The notes below the pieces were generated by a model. That model did not search any database. It was given only the letters and a program-made list of their open reading frames with translations, and had not been told where the DNA came from. 64,000 nt of DNA, from the NCBI RefSeq assembly GCF_036492635.1, contig NZ_AP025305.1, positions 806,001-870,000 of the forward strand, given 5' to 3'. The DNA comes from Aureibacter tunicatorum (lineage in GTDB: Bacteria; Bacteroidota; Bacteroidia; Cytophagales; Cyclobacteriaceae). Shown piece after piece: positions 37,671 to 45,593 of the stretch. A program made the translations under genes and the position numbers. The number at the start of each line of letters is the position of its first letter. The first letter of the stretch is position 1.

Positions 37671-39200
37671 ATGGAAATTTCAGATTACGCGGATACTGAC
37701 GCGGTAAATTTAGAGTATCAAAACAAAACATTTCATTATAGGGAACGCAAGGAGTATATTGAAATGTTTGATCCTGAGGAATTTAAGGACAATGTTGGAT
37801 TGGTGGTTAGTAAGCTTAGCAAGTACCTTTCGGATAAATCAATCAGAGGAATAAATTTATATGAGCCTGAGACCTTGATGAAAAAGATCGAGGCAATGAC
37901 AATTTTGGAAAACCCTGAAGGAACGAAAGAGAAGCTTTCTGAAATTGTTGATTTATATATTAAAACGGCTATTCAGGTTCATTCTCCAGGATATATGGGA
38001 AGACAATTTTCAGGAGTTTACCCTTTGGCAGGTGTAATGGATTTTGTCAGCTCTGTTTTATCTCAGCCTGCGTCATTTTACGAAGCCGGCCAATTGCCTA
38101 TAGCTATTGAGAAAGTTATGGCCCATGAATTCAACAAATTTATTGGGTATACAGGAGATTTTGAATTTGTCACAACCACTGGAGGCTCATTGGCAAATAT
38201 GACAGCATTGCTGGCTGCAAGAAACCATAGATATCCGAATGTGTGGGATAAAGGCTTAGATGGACTTGAAGGGCTTAAGCCAGCTATAGCTGTCAGCGAA
38301 TCGATTCACTACAGTATTTCGCGAGCAGCAGGAATCATAGGTATTGGAGAAAACCAAATTGTGAAAATTCCGCTGAATGAAAGAAAACAAATTTGCATTG
38401 GCAAGGTGGAATCCACCATTATAGAAGCTAGACAAAGAGGTTTGGACGTGTTTTGTTTGGTAGGAGCCGCGGGATCGACATCTGTAGGAGCGTTTGACAA
38501 TATAGAGGAATTGGCTGAGATTGCGGAGAAGCTTGATCTTTGGTTGCATATTGATGCTGCTCATGGAGGAAGCGTGCTGGTCTCCGATGATCACAGGCAT
38601 AAAGTCAAGGGTATTGAAAAAGCGGATTCTTTTGTTTGGGACGCGCATAAGATGATGTTTGTGCCTGCTATGTGCACTTTTTTGTTTTACAAGAAAAAGG
38701 AATATGCCAAAGGCGCTTTTCGACAAGAGGCTAGCTATGTGTTTGATCCAAACGACAACATTTATGCAATGCATGATAGCGCAAGTAAAAACTTCGAATG
38801 CACGAAGAGGCCGATGATTCTTCATTTTTGGACGCTATGGGCAATATATGGAAAATCAATATTTTCAGACAAGTTGGAGTATTTGTTTCAAATGACTCAA
38901 AGCGCTTTTTGGGTATTGAAGGATTCTATGGATTTTGAAGCGATACATGAGCCGGAAGCTAATATTATTTGCTTTAGATACAAACCTCAAAACTATAGAG
39001 AGGATATGCATGATTTTCAACTGCAAATCAGAAACGGGATACGAGAAGGAGGCAAGTTCTTTATATCCAAAGTGGATATTGATGGAGCTACAGCGCTTAG
39101 GGTAGTGTTTATGAATCATGATATCAACATAAGTCATTTTAACGCGCTGTTGAATGAAATAAGAATTTTAGGCCAAAAGATATTGAACACAAAAAATTAA
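37671..39200 (+). CDS. PLP-dependent group II amino acid decarboxylase-like protein
   Basis: A 509-residue fold-type I PLP enzyme of the aromatic-L-amino-acid/glutamate/diaminobutyrate decarboxylase family. Visible active-site parts: TTTGGSLANMTALLAARNH (cofactor phosphate region), SESIHYSISRAAGIIGIG with the ring-stacking His, LWLHIDAAHGGSV with D295 that binds the pyridine nitrogen, and DSFVWDAHKMMFVP with the Schiff-base lysine K327. The likely reaction is decarboxylation of an amino acid to an amine; substrate unknown. The ATG at 37671 is used because the TTG start at 37623 adds an atypical tail. It sits between two PaaK-like genes (55 bases from the first, 7 from the second). Confidence 0.88.
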   Translation: MEISDYADTDAVNLEYQNKTFHYRERKEYIEMFDPEEFKDNVGLVVSKLSKYLSDKSIRGINLYEPETLMKKIEAMTILENPEGTKEKLSEIVDLYIKTAIQVHSPGYMGRQFSGVYPLAGVMDFVSSVLSQPASFYEAGQLPIAIEKVMAHEFNKFIGYTGDFEFVTTTGGSLANMTALLAARNHRYPNVWDKGLDGLEGLKPAIAVSESIHYSISRAAGIIGIGENQIVKIPLNERKQICIGKVESTIIEARQRGLDVFCLVGAAGSTSVGAFDNIEELAEIAEKLDLWLHIDAAHGGSVLVSDDHRHKVKGIEKADSFVWDAHKMMFVPAMCTFLFYKKKEYAKGAFRQEASYVFDPNDNIYAMHDSASKNFECTKRPMILHFWTLWAIYGKSIFSDKLEYLFQMTQSAFWVLKDSMDFEAIHEPEANIICFRYKPQNYREDMHDFQLQIRNGIREGGKFFISKVDIDGATALRVVFMNHDINISHFNALLNEIRILGQKILNTKN

Positions 39201-39207
39201 AGGCACT

Positions 39208-40758
39208 ATGAGTACTGCTATGATTGAGGACATTGATTTGTCAGAAGTTAGAGACATTGTCAAAGATTTGATACCTGACAATGAATTCGTTCCTTCAAAT
39301 ATTGAGGAAGTGCTTGAGCTTCCATCATTTGTAAGCAAGATGAAAAGCATGGAAATGAGTTTGGGTTGCGCTTTTGATGCGATTCCAATGGATGCCCAGA
39401 ATATTTTGATTGCGAGAAGATTGGCTCAGATTGTCAATATTTTGCTTTTAAATGATAAGTGGAAGGAAAGACTGGGGCTTGATGATAATGTGACGGGGGA
39501 ATTTACGCTGGAGGATTGGCAAAACTTGCCGATATCAGACAAGTCTACGGTAATTGATTTGTATATGGGCGAACGAGAGGGAGTTGTAGTGCCGATGGAA
39601 AAAGGAGGGTTTGAGATTGTGGCAAGTGGAGGAACGACTTCTGGACAGCCGATTGAGACGGTGTATTCGCTTAATGAATTAAGTGATACATATGAAATCG
39701 CGGGGAAGTTTATGGGCAATCATATGTTGAGTTCATATTTGGATGCCGATCAAGCCCAGTGGGTTGTCACGACGCTCGCGGACTATCAAATGTGGAGTAG
39801 CGGAACGATGGTAGGCGGTGTGCTTCAGGAGATTCCAAACACAAATTACATTGGAGCAGGCCCTGTAAACCAAGGCGTGTATGAACACATGATGTCTTAT
39901 GCTGGACAAAAGACCATCATGTCGACCTCTCAAGGCATAGCGGCACTGGTAGATTTAGGCCAGAATTTAAAAAGCGAGGATCGAGAGAGCTTTAGAGTTG
40001 CGATGTATGGAAGCGGCTTGTTGCCGAACAGAAAAAGACATGAGTTGAAAAGCTTGTATCCTAATCTGGATATATTAAGCTATTTCGCTGCGACTCAGGC
40101 GGAGACGATAGGTTTGCAATTGGATGTTGATTCTGATGTCTTGACAGCTATCCCGGGACTTCATTTGATCGAAATTGTGGATGAAAATGGTCGTTGGGTT
40201 GAAGTCGGCGAAGAAGGCGAGCTTGTTGTGACAAGATTGCATGCTAACGAAGCGCCAATTATTCGATATAAAATCGGAGATAAAATGATTCGCAAGGAAA
40301 GTATTTCAACAGATGCTTTGAATGCTGTTCAGTTTGAATTTGCCGGAAGAAGCGGAGACATGTTGCACGTTATGGATTCGCAACATTCAGCGACTAGAAC
40401 TTATGATCAGTTGGTTTTGGCTTTCAAAACTTCAGGAGTTTTGGATTTGGACCAAATTGTTCATGAAATGCAATTTGTTAATTACAGGTCCGACAAGAAC
40501 CTTGAGTTGTTGTTGGTCGTGGATGACCCATTTGCCTTGAAAGCCAGAGTGGACTATATGACCGGAATGAACGGTGTGAGACCGTATTTTGTTGATGCTT
40601 TGATCAGGTCATTATCGCTTTTCAACCAATGGGAAGCAAACCATGTAACGATGGATAAGACAGGCTATCAATTTAATTTGAAGTTTGTAGACAAAGATTC
40701 TGAAGAAGTATTAAGAACACCATTAGGAAAAGTTCCATTAGTTAGAGACGTATTCTAA
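39208..40758 (+). CDS. PaaK-like adenylate-forming enzyme, copy 2
   Basis: A 516-residue paralogue of the enzyme at 36074, co-linear throughout. Motifs: ASGGTTSGQP (139-148), TQAETIG (296-302), GEEGELVVTRLHANEAP (334-350), IIRYKIGD (351-358), FAGRSGDMLHV (378-388) and TPLGKVPLVRD (504-514) with candidate catalytic K508. All core motifs are intact in both copies, so neither looks like a decaying duplicate; they may activate different acids or form a heteromer. The gene begins 7 bases after the decarboxylase and ends 6 bases before the first AidA/PixA gene, so coupling is likely. Confidence 0.85.
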   Translation: MSTAMIEDIDLSEVRDIVKDLIPDNEFVPSNIEEVLELPSFVSKMKSMEMSLGCAFDAIPMDAQNILIARRLAQIVNILLLNDKWKERLGLDDNVTGEFTLEDWQNLPISDKSTVIDLYMGEREGVVVPMEKGGFEIVASGGTTSGQPIETVYSLNELSDTYEIAGKFMGNHMLSSYLDADQAQWVVTTLADYQMWSSGTMVGGVLQEIPNTNYIGAGPVNQGVYEHMMSYAGQKTIMSTSQGIAALVDLGQNLKSEDRESFRVAMYGSGLLPNRKRHELKSLYPNLDILSYFAATQAETIGLQLDVDSDVLTAIPGLHLIEIVDENGRWVEVGEEGELVVTRLHANEAPIIRYKIGDKMIRKESISTDALNAVQFEFAGRSGDMLHVMDSQHSATRTYDQLVLAFKTSGVLDLDQIVHEMQFVNYRSDKNLELLLVVDDPFALKARVDYMTGMNGVRPYFVDALIRSLSLFNQWEANHVTMDKTGYQFNLKFVDKDSEEVLRTPLGKVPLVRDVF

Positions 40759-40764
40759 ACATAT

Positions 40765-41199
40765 ATGAAAATGAACTCAGTGATTAATATTGTAATATTT
40801 GTTGATGTTATAAGCGCATTGAGTGAGGGCTCACTGCATGGTAGCATATTTTTGATGGATGATAGCGAGTTTCAGAGTCAGCACGAAGGGTCTTCGGAGC
40901 TGATGACTCATTGCGCCACTGGACAATTAGTTAAATGGAAAATTTACGCAATTGACGTGCAAACTCCTGTTGAAATCAAAAGCATAAGTTTTGGGGGAGT
41001 GCCTATTGGGAACGTCCCTCAAGAGGAGTCTGCTCAAAATGGGGACAGCAAGGTATGGTCAGGCTATGTGCCTACTTGGATGGAAGAAAATAAATCCTAC
41101 TCATATCAACTGGAAGTGCAGATGGGCAAAGGGGAATGCAGTGATATGTTGATAGATACAGCTTCATTAGTAAGAGTTTCACCTTCTTTAAGTTGTTAA
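40765..41199 (+). CDS. AidA/PixA-like (inclusion body family) protein 1
   Basis: A 144-residue soluble beta-rich protein. The N-terminal pattern INIVIFVDVISAL, then IFLMDD, then HEGSSEL and GQLVKWKIYAID matches the AidA/PixA family as I know it ('VDV ... YLxDN ... GxSEL ... GQxIxW'). AidA of Burkholderia/Ralstonia is under quorum control and PixA of Xenorhabdus forms cytoplasmic crystals; no biochemical activity is established for either. There is no signal peptide. It carries three cysteines, one at the extreme C-terminus (SLSC). It is the first of four consecutive paralogues, 6 bases after the second ligase gene. Confidence 0.7.
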   Translation: MKMNSVINIVIFVDVISALSEGSLHGSIFLMDDSEFQSQHEGSSELMTHCATGQLVKWKIYAIDVQTPVEIKSISFGGVPIGNVPQEESAQNGDSKVWSGYVPTWMEENKSYSYQLEVQMGKGECSDMLIDTASLVRVSPSLSC

Positions 41200-41241
41200 C
41201 CTTGACAGGTACAGCTTTTTTTAAAAAATAAAGATGACAAA

Positions 41242-42072
41242 ATGGGACAACAATTGGCTATAATGGTCATGGTGGATGTTGAAGCCGCGATCAAAGAGGA
41301 TAATATTGGAGAGCATATTTATCTGATGGATAATATGAAGCAGTTTGGTTCTCAGAATGAAGGAACCAAAGATCTTAGCAGTGCTGTTAATGGAACTTAT
41401 TGGCCAATAACAGGAACTCAAGCAAGCGAGCAAGTATTGAACTGGCTGATTACAGGTATTGCAAGTTTGCCAATGACTTTGCCAAAGGAGTATTTGCAAT
41501 TCAGACAATCTTTATCTGAAAAAGAGTCATTGGAAGGTGTGCAACGTATTAAAGACGTTTTAACGAACAATGCCAAATCCAAGGATGATCCTGCTGATAG
41601 TGACAAGCATCTTTCTGAGCTCAACTCAGTAATTTCAAATTTGGGAATGGAAGCCGGTGTGAATATCACAGATGAGCATCATGTTCCACAAAAGTTCAAT
41701 GTATTGGACTTGGCAGGGCAAGCGATTAAAAGCACGAGGGGCATGAAGTCGAAGGTCAGCTATTTGCCTCCTGTTATTATAGATGTAACAGGCGAGGCAG
41801 TGGATGAAAAGGTTATTTTTCCTGCACAGTACGGCTCTCCAAGCTCAAATACATACGGTTGGTACTGGAGTGCTTCTGTTGACACTTCAAGACCGGGAAG
41901 GTACTCGTATGATTTGCATATTAGACTTTTTGAGTTGAAAAATGTCAAAGATAAGCTAACATGGGAGCCAAAAGATTTTATCCATCGAGCGTATATTGAT
42001 GTTTCAAGCGACCCTATGGAAAATGGCTTCACAGGCGGTGCTGATTCATACTTGCCAATACCTGCCAATTAA
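41242..42072 (+). CDS. AidA/PixA-like protein 2, with large internal insertion
   Basis: A 276-residue paralogue. It keeps the family N-terminus (LAIMVMVDVEAAI, IYLMDNMKQFGSQNEGTKDL) and a C-terminal beta domain (VIIDVTGEAVDEKVIFPAQYG, YGWYWSASVDTSRPGRYSYDLHIRLFEL). Between them is an extra helical, charged stretch (about residues 55-165) absent from the other three. In its place the usual 'GQxIxW' strand is missing or moved; YWPITGTQ follows the SSAVNGT segment instead. No signal peptide; the final residues are polar. It may have gained a domain or an oligomerisation arm. The gene lies 42 bases after paralogue 1. Confidence 0.65.
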   Translation: MGQQLAIMVMVDVEAAIKEDNIGEHIYLMDNMKQFGSQNEGTKDLSSAVNGTYWPITGTQASEQVLNWLITGIASLPMTLPKEYLQFRQSLSEKESLEGVQRIKDVLTNNAKSKDDPADSDKHLSELNSVISNLGMEAGVNITDEHHVPQKFNVLDLAGQAIKSTRGMKSKVSYLPPVIIDVTGEAVDEKVIFPAQYGSPSSNTYGWYWSASVDTSRPGRYSYDLHIRLFELKNVKDKLTWEPKDFIHRAYIDVSSDPMENGFTGGADSYLPIPAN

Positions 42073-42196
42073 TGAGCTTATTGATTTAAAAAAATCATTC
42101 AGATTTTCATCATGGCAAAATGCTATTCTCAATAGTGAATTATTGAAAGAGAAAGCAGATGAACGATGTAATTATATTAATTAAAAGAAGTTAGTT

Positions 42197-42610
42197 ATGA
42201 AAATGATTTCTATAGTGATGGTGATTGATGTCGTGGGAGCTTTGGCTGATGGCTGTTTGACAGAGAACTATTATTTGCTAGACAATAATAAACTTAAAGG
42301 CTCTCAAGACGAAGGCACTCAGCAGTTGAAAACCGCAATCAGCAAGGGAGATAGTGTGGTTTGGTCTGTTGTTGCTTTGGAGTGCGAATCATATGTGGAT
42401 ATTGTAGGCGTGTCTTTGGGTGGCGAATTGGAAGAAAAGTTCGCGTTGAAGAAGGAACTTTATCCTTATGCGGATATAGGTTTTTGGAAAGCGGATATAA
42501 AAAGTAAAATAGATTCCGAGCATCCTTATTATTTGACTTTGCAAGTAGGCAATGAAGCAAACAGAATGCGAACAGAGCTTCCTGCTTACTTGATCAATTC
42601 CGAGTCTTAA
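42197..42610 (+). CDS. AidA/PixA-like protein 3
   Basis: A 137-residue paralogue with the family N-terminus (ISIVMVIDVVGAL, YYLLDNNKLKGSQDEGTQQL) and the strand DSVVWSVVALECESYVDIVGVSL. The C-terminal half is a short beta domain (YYLTLQVGNE). It lacks a signal peptide. It is separated from paralogue 2 by 124 bases, the largest gap in the operon, which shows no clear promoter or terminator. Sequence divergence from its neighbours is high apart from the N-terminal 35 residues, so the duplication is old. Confidence 0.65.
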   Translation: MKMISIVMVIDVVGALADGCLTENYYLLDNNKLKGSQDEGTQQLKTAISKGDSVVWSVVALECESYVDIVGVSLGGELEEKFALKKELYPYADIGFWKADIKSKIDSEHPYYLTLQVGNEANRMRTELPAYLINSES

Positions 42611-42639
42611 TTTTTTCACAAGTGCGTAAATTTATTACA

Positions 42640-43173
42640 ATGGATACAAAAGATTCTCAAAATCATCTCAAGCATAATAAGTTCAACTCTTTTCAATTGA
42701 ATGTTGTCACTGTGGTTGATGTGGAAAAGCTGTTGAGGACGAAAGACGCTTCATCATCTGTTTATATGATGGATAATAGTCTTGGAAGCTTGAACGAGGG
42801 CAGCTCGGAGTTGGTGACGCCTTGCAAAAGAGGTCAAGTGATCAATTGGTTGATTTATTCGATGAATACGGATAAAGGAGCTGATGGAAAGTGGCCGCCA
42901 TTTGCAAAGATCAATAATATAGTGTTTAAAAATAAAAGGCAAGACAATGTCGCTCAACTGAAAATATGTTCCGATTGTCAAATTTATGGAGGTCCAGATG
43001 AGGTGAGGAGTAGTTTGACACCAGTTTATTATTATTGGGCAGGCATGTTGAACTTTGGTCTTGAGGCCAGAGAGTATAATTATAGATTGGTTTTGGAAGT
43101 GGATGGCAAAGAAGGTACAGAGTTTTTTAACTTAGATGGGCCAGCTTTGAAAATATTGTCAGCAGAAGAGTAA
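42640..43173 (+). CDS. AidA/PixA-like protein 4
   Basis: A 177-residue paralogue. After a polar 20-residue lead comes the family core LNVVTVVDVEKLL, VYMMDNSLGSLNEGSSEL and GQVINWLIYSMN, then a beta-rich C-terminal half (YYYWAGMLNFGLEAREYNYRLVLEVDG) that resembles those of paralogues 1 and 2. A GTG start at 42622 would add six residues; the ATG at 42640 is preferred. It ends 4 bases before the isochorismatase-fold gene, so both are probably translated together. Of the four, this and paralogue 1 look closest to canonical AidA/PixA. Confidence 0.68.
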   Translation: MDTKDSQNHLKHNKFNSFQLNVVTVVDVEKLLRTKDASSSVYMMDNSLGSLNEGSSELVTPCKRGQVINWLIYSMNTDKGADGKWPPFAKINNIVFKNKRQDNVAQLKICSDCQIYGGPDEVRSSLTPVYYYWAGMLNFGLEAREYNYRLVLEVDGKEGTEFFNLDGPALKILSAEE

Positions 43174-43177
43174 TTTA

Positions 43178-43747
43178 ATGATTAAAGAGAAAACAGCTCT
43201 ATTATTAGTTGATTTGCAAAAGGAACATATGCCTGGAGGTGCGTTGGAAATGCTTGGAAGTGAATATGCTTCGCAACAAGCAGCTAGGTTGGTAGCTCAT
43301 TGGAAGGATAATAATTGGCCAATTTTTGCTTTGGGAAGAGAGATAGACAATGCGTATGTTCCATTTTTTAAAAAAGGATCTGACGGCGCTCTTCTTTGCG
43401 AAGGATTGTCCGAAACAGATTTCTGCAAAGTCTTTCATAGAGAAACGGCAAGCGTTGTGGATCTGGAAGATTTTTTTAAGTTGATTAACGAGCTAGGCAT
43501 ACAAAGCATCGTTGTTTGTGGAATGCCTATTGACTCATCCATTCTTTCATTTGTAATTGAGGCAAATCGGCGCAATTATACATGCGAAGTTGCTTTCGAC
43601 GCATGCGCGACAAGGGATTTAGTGTTTAAAAATGTCAAGGTGGATGCCGCAAATATACAATGCGTTGTTTTGGCTGCTATTGAATCTAATTTTGCCAAAG
43701 TTTCGTCGGTTGAGGAAATCATGTCTCGCTCAGACAATTTTGCATAG
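43178..43747 (+). CDS. isochorismatase-fold protein lacking the catalytic cysteine
   Basis: A 189-residue protein of the isochorismatase/cysteine hydrolase fold: ALLLVDLQKEHM with the conserved D12, a central parallel sheet, and IVVCGMPIDSSILS (112-124), which is the family's 'GxxTxxCV' loop. In amidases of this fold the seventh position of that loop is the nucleophilic Cys; here it is S121. The usual catalytic Lys of the 'KxRxSAF' segment is also not apparent (VFHRETASV, 85-93). True isochorismatases (EntB, PhzD) have Gly at the cysteine position, so a different chemistry, such as ether or ester cleavage or binding only, is possible. It is the last gene of the operon. Confidence 0.75.
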   Translation: MIKEKTALLLVDLQKEHMPGGALEMLGSEYASQQAARLVAHWKDNNWPIFALGREIDNAYVPFFKKGSDGALLCEGLSETDFCKVFHRETASVVDLEDFFKLINELGIQSIVVCGMPIDSSILSFVIEANRRNYTCEVAFDACATRDLVFKNVKVDAANIQCVVLAAIESNFAKVSSVEEIMSRSDNFA

Positions 43748-44207
43748 TTGAATATAATTCATTTTTATGTCTGTATTTTTAATATTAAAAAAAAATAAAA
43801 AGCCCTTGAATTTTTTTGAATGGGATAATTTTAATTCATTGGTTTAAGGACTTCTTTTTGATTTCTTTGAAAAATTATGAATTTTGTTTTTTATATATTT
43901 TGAGGAAATCGAGTGGTCTATGCTATTTTTTCTCAAGACAATGGAATTGCAAGGTCTTGAAGTGAATTAGAGTTGTTTTATTATCTTTTTGTTATCTTGA
44001 TAATGTCTATGTTTTATTTTTTTGGTGTTGATATAGTATTATTTAAAATCATTCATTGAAAGTACAATTTTAAAGGATTCATGTTTTAATTGATGTAATT
44101 TAAATTAAATAAGACTCTTAATCGAGTACATCCGGCAAGGCTTGAAGTTATTATTTGTAAATTTTTCATTATGTTTGTTGTCTAGAGAATAGTGAAGAGT
44201 TGGTTTA
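43748..44207. other. AT-rich intergenic region after the ligase/AidA operon
   Basis: About 460 bases. The first 100 include an A-rich run and a weak CCCTTGAAT / GAATGGG inverted element that could act as a poor terminator. The far end holds the promoter of the GAF sensor gene. No open frame or RNA gene is supported. Confidence 0.5.
44170..44177 (+). promoter_or_regulatory. -7 box of the GAF sensor gene
   Basis: TATGTTTG, an exact TAnnTTTG match, 30 bases upstream of the start at 44208. A TTTG at 44154 is closer than the usual 19-21 bases, so the -33 element is uncertain. Confidence 0.45.
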
Positions 44208-45578
44208 ATGAAATTTATTAATAAAATATATAATCTAGGTGTGTCCGAGGAAATGGACGACCAAGACAAATTTAAGTACAAGTTTTCGAATTTTATCGCC
44301 GGCTTAATGGTGGTGTTTAGTTTCCTTTATACGATACTGCTTTATTTCAAGGGAGCTGAGCTTTATAAACCCATTATTTTAGAGTTGGCTTTTCTGTCTA
44401 TACTATTATTAAATCATTACAATAAAATAAATATATCAAGGGCTATTTTAGCTGGTTTTTCTCCTGTGATGCTATTTTGGGGGCATTTGGGGATTTTATA
44501 TGAAGATGAATCGCCTGCGGTTGGATTTGTGATATTGCAATTGGTTTGTTGCATATTGCCTTGGACGGTTTTTAATGTAAAGGAATATGGGAAGACAATA
44601 CTTTTTACGTTATGGGGGACTGGATTGATGATGGCGACATTTTTTGTTGGAGGAATGAGTCCTATGCCGCAACCTGAAAAAGTAGCCTTTTTTCAATCGC
44701 CGCTATCCATCGTAATTGGTATTTTTTTCGTGCTGTTGATTAGTTTTATGCTTAAATACATCACGTATGTCTCCGATAATCATAATCAAAGTTTGCTCAA
44801 TGAAGTGGGAAAACAGAATGAAGAGATCGAGTTGAGGCATGAGGAAACGAAAAAGTATTTGGAAGAATTAGAGGAAAAGCAAGGGCAGGAGAATGAGAGG
44901 CAATGGGTGAACGATGGGATTAACAGTATCGTGCATATGCTTCAATCGCAGCAAGATGCAGGAGAGCTTCTTTATGACCAAATCATGAATAATGTTACCA
45001 ATTATTTGGAAGCGAATCAAGGCGCGTTTTATTTGGTAGAGGAGAATGATGAAGGAGGAATAGTATTGAACTTGAAAGCTTCATATGCTTATAGTCGAAA
45101 GAAATATATAGAGAAAGAGGTGTTGGCGGGAGAAGGTTTGCTAGGCCAGACATATTTTGAAAAGAAGACGCTTTATTTGACAGAGGTGCCTGAAAATTAC
45201 GTCAATATCACTTCAGGGTTGGGGCAGGCTTTGCCTAGAGCGATCATCATTGAGCCTTGTTTGCAAAATAAAAAAGTGGTGGCGGTCATGGAGTTCGCTT
45301 CATTTAACGAGATTGAAGAGAAGAAAAGAGAATACCTTAAGGCAATATCAGAAATCATCGCTTCATTCATTAATAATTATGAAATGAACTTGCAGACTCA
45401 AAGACTTTTGGAAGAAAGCCAGAATCATGCTGATGAGATGCGAGCCCAAGAAGAGGAGTTGAGGCAAAACTTGGAGGAAATGCAAAGTCTTCAGGATGAG
45501 ATGAATAGTCGCATGCAGTCGTTTGAAGTGGCTATGAAAGAAAAAGATGAAGAAATCAGAAGACTGAAAGCGTCTTAA
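44208..45578 (+). CDS. six-helix membrane GAF sensor with C-terminal coiled coil, no kinase
   Basis: A 456-residue protein. Six predicted helices lie at about 28-47, 53-70, 79-97, 104-122, 128-148 and 165-185, followed by a cytoplasmic coiled coil (190-235), a GAF domain (about 250-392: YLEANQGAFYLVEE, ITSGLGQALPR, VVAVMEFASF) and a C-terminal coiled coil with AQEEELRQNLEEMQSLQDEM. The GAF and coil closely match those of the PAS protein at 2933; the membrane domain resembles the fragment at 1-248. It ends where related proteins continue into PAS or kinase domains, so it may signal through a partner. It has its own promoter, 460 bases after the AidA operon. Confidence 0.8.
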   Translation: MKFINKIYNLGVSEEMDDQDKFKYKFSNFIAGLMVVFSFLYTILLYFKGAELYKPIILELAFLSILLLNHYNKINISRAILAGFSPVMLFWGHLGILYEDESPAVGFVILQLVCCILPWTVFNVKEYGKTILFTLWGTGLMMATFFVGGMSPMPQPEKVAFFQSPLSIVIGIFFVLLISFMLKYITYVSDNHNQSLLNEVGKQNEEIELRHEETKKYLEELEEKQGQENERQWVNDGINSIVHMLQSQQDAGELLYDQIMNNVTNYLEANQGAFYLVEENDEGGIVLNLKASYAYSRKKYIEKEVLAGEGLLGQTYFEKKTLYLTEVPENYVNITSGLGQALPRAIIIEPCLQNKKVVAVMEFASFNEIEEKKREYLKAISEIIASFINNYEMNLQTQRLLEESQNHADEMRAQEEELRQNLEEMQSLQDEMNSRMQSFEVAMKEKDEEIRRLKAS

Positions 45579-45593
45579 TTATATTATAAAAAT

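Noticed and set aside
38256-38825. A 189-codon reverse-strand open frame inside the decarboxylase gene
   Set aside because: It lies fully antisense to a well-supported PLP enzyme and its translation has no recognisable domain.
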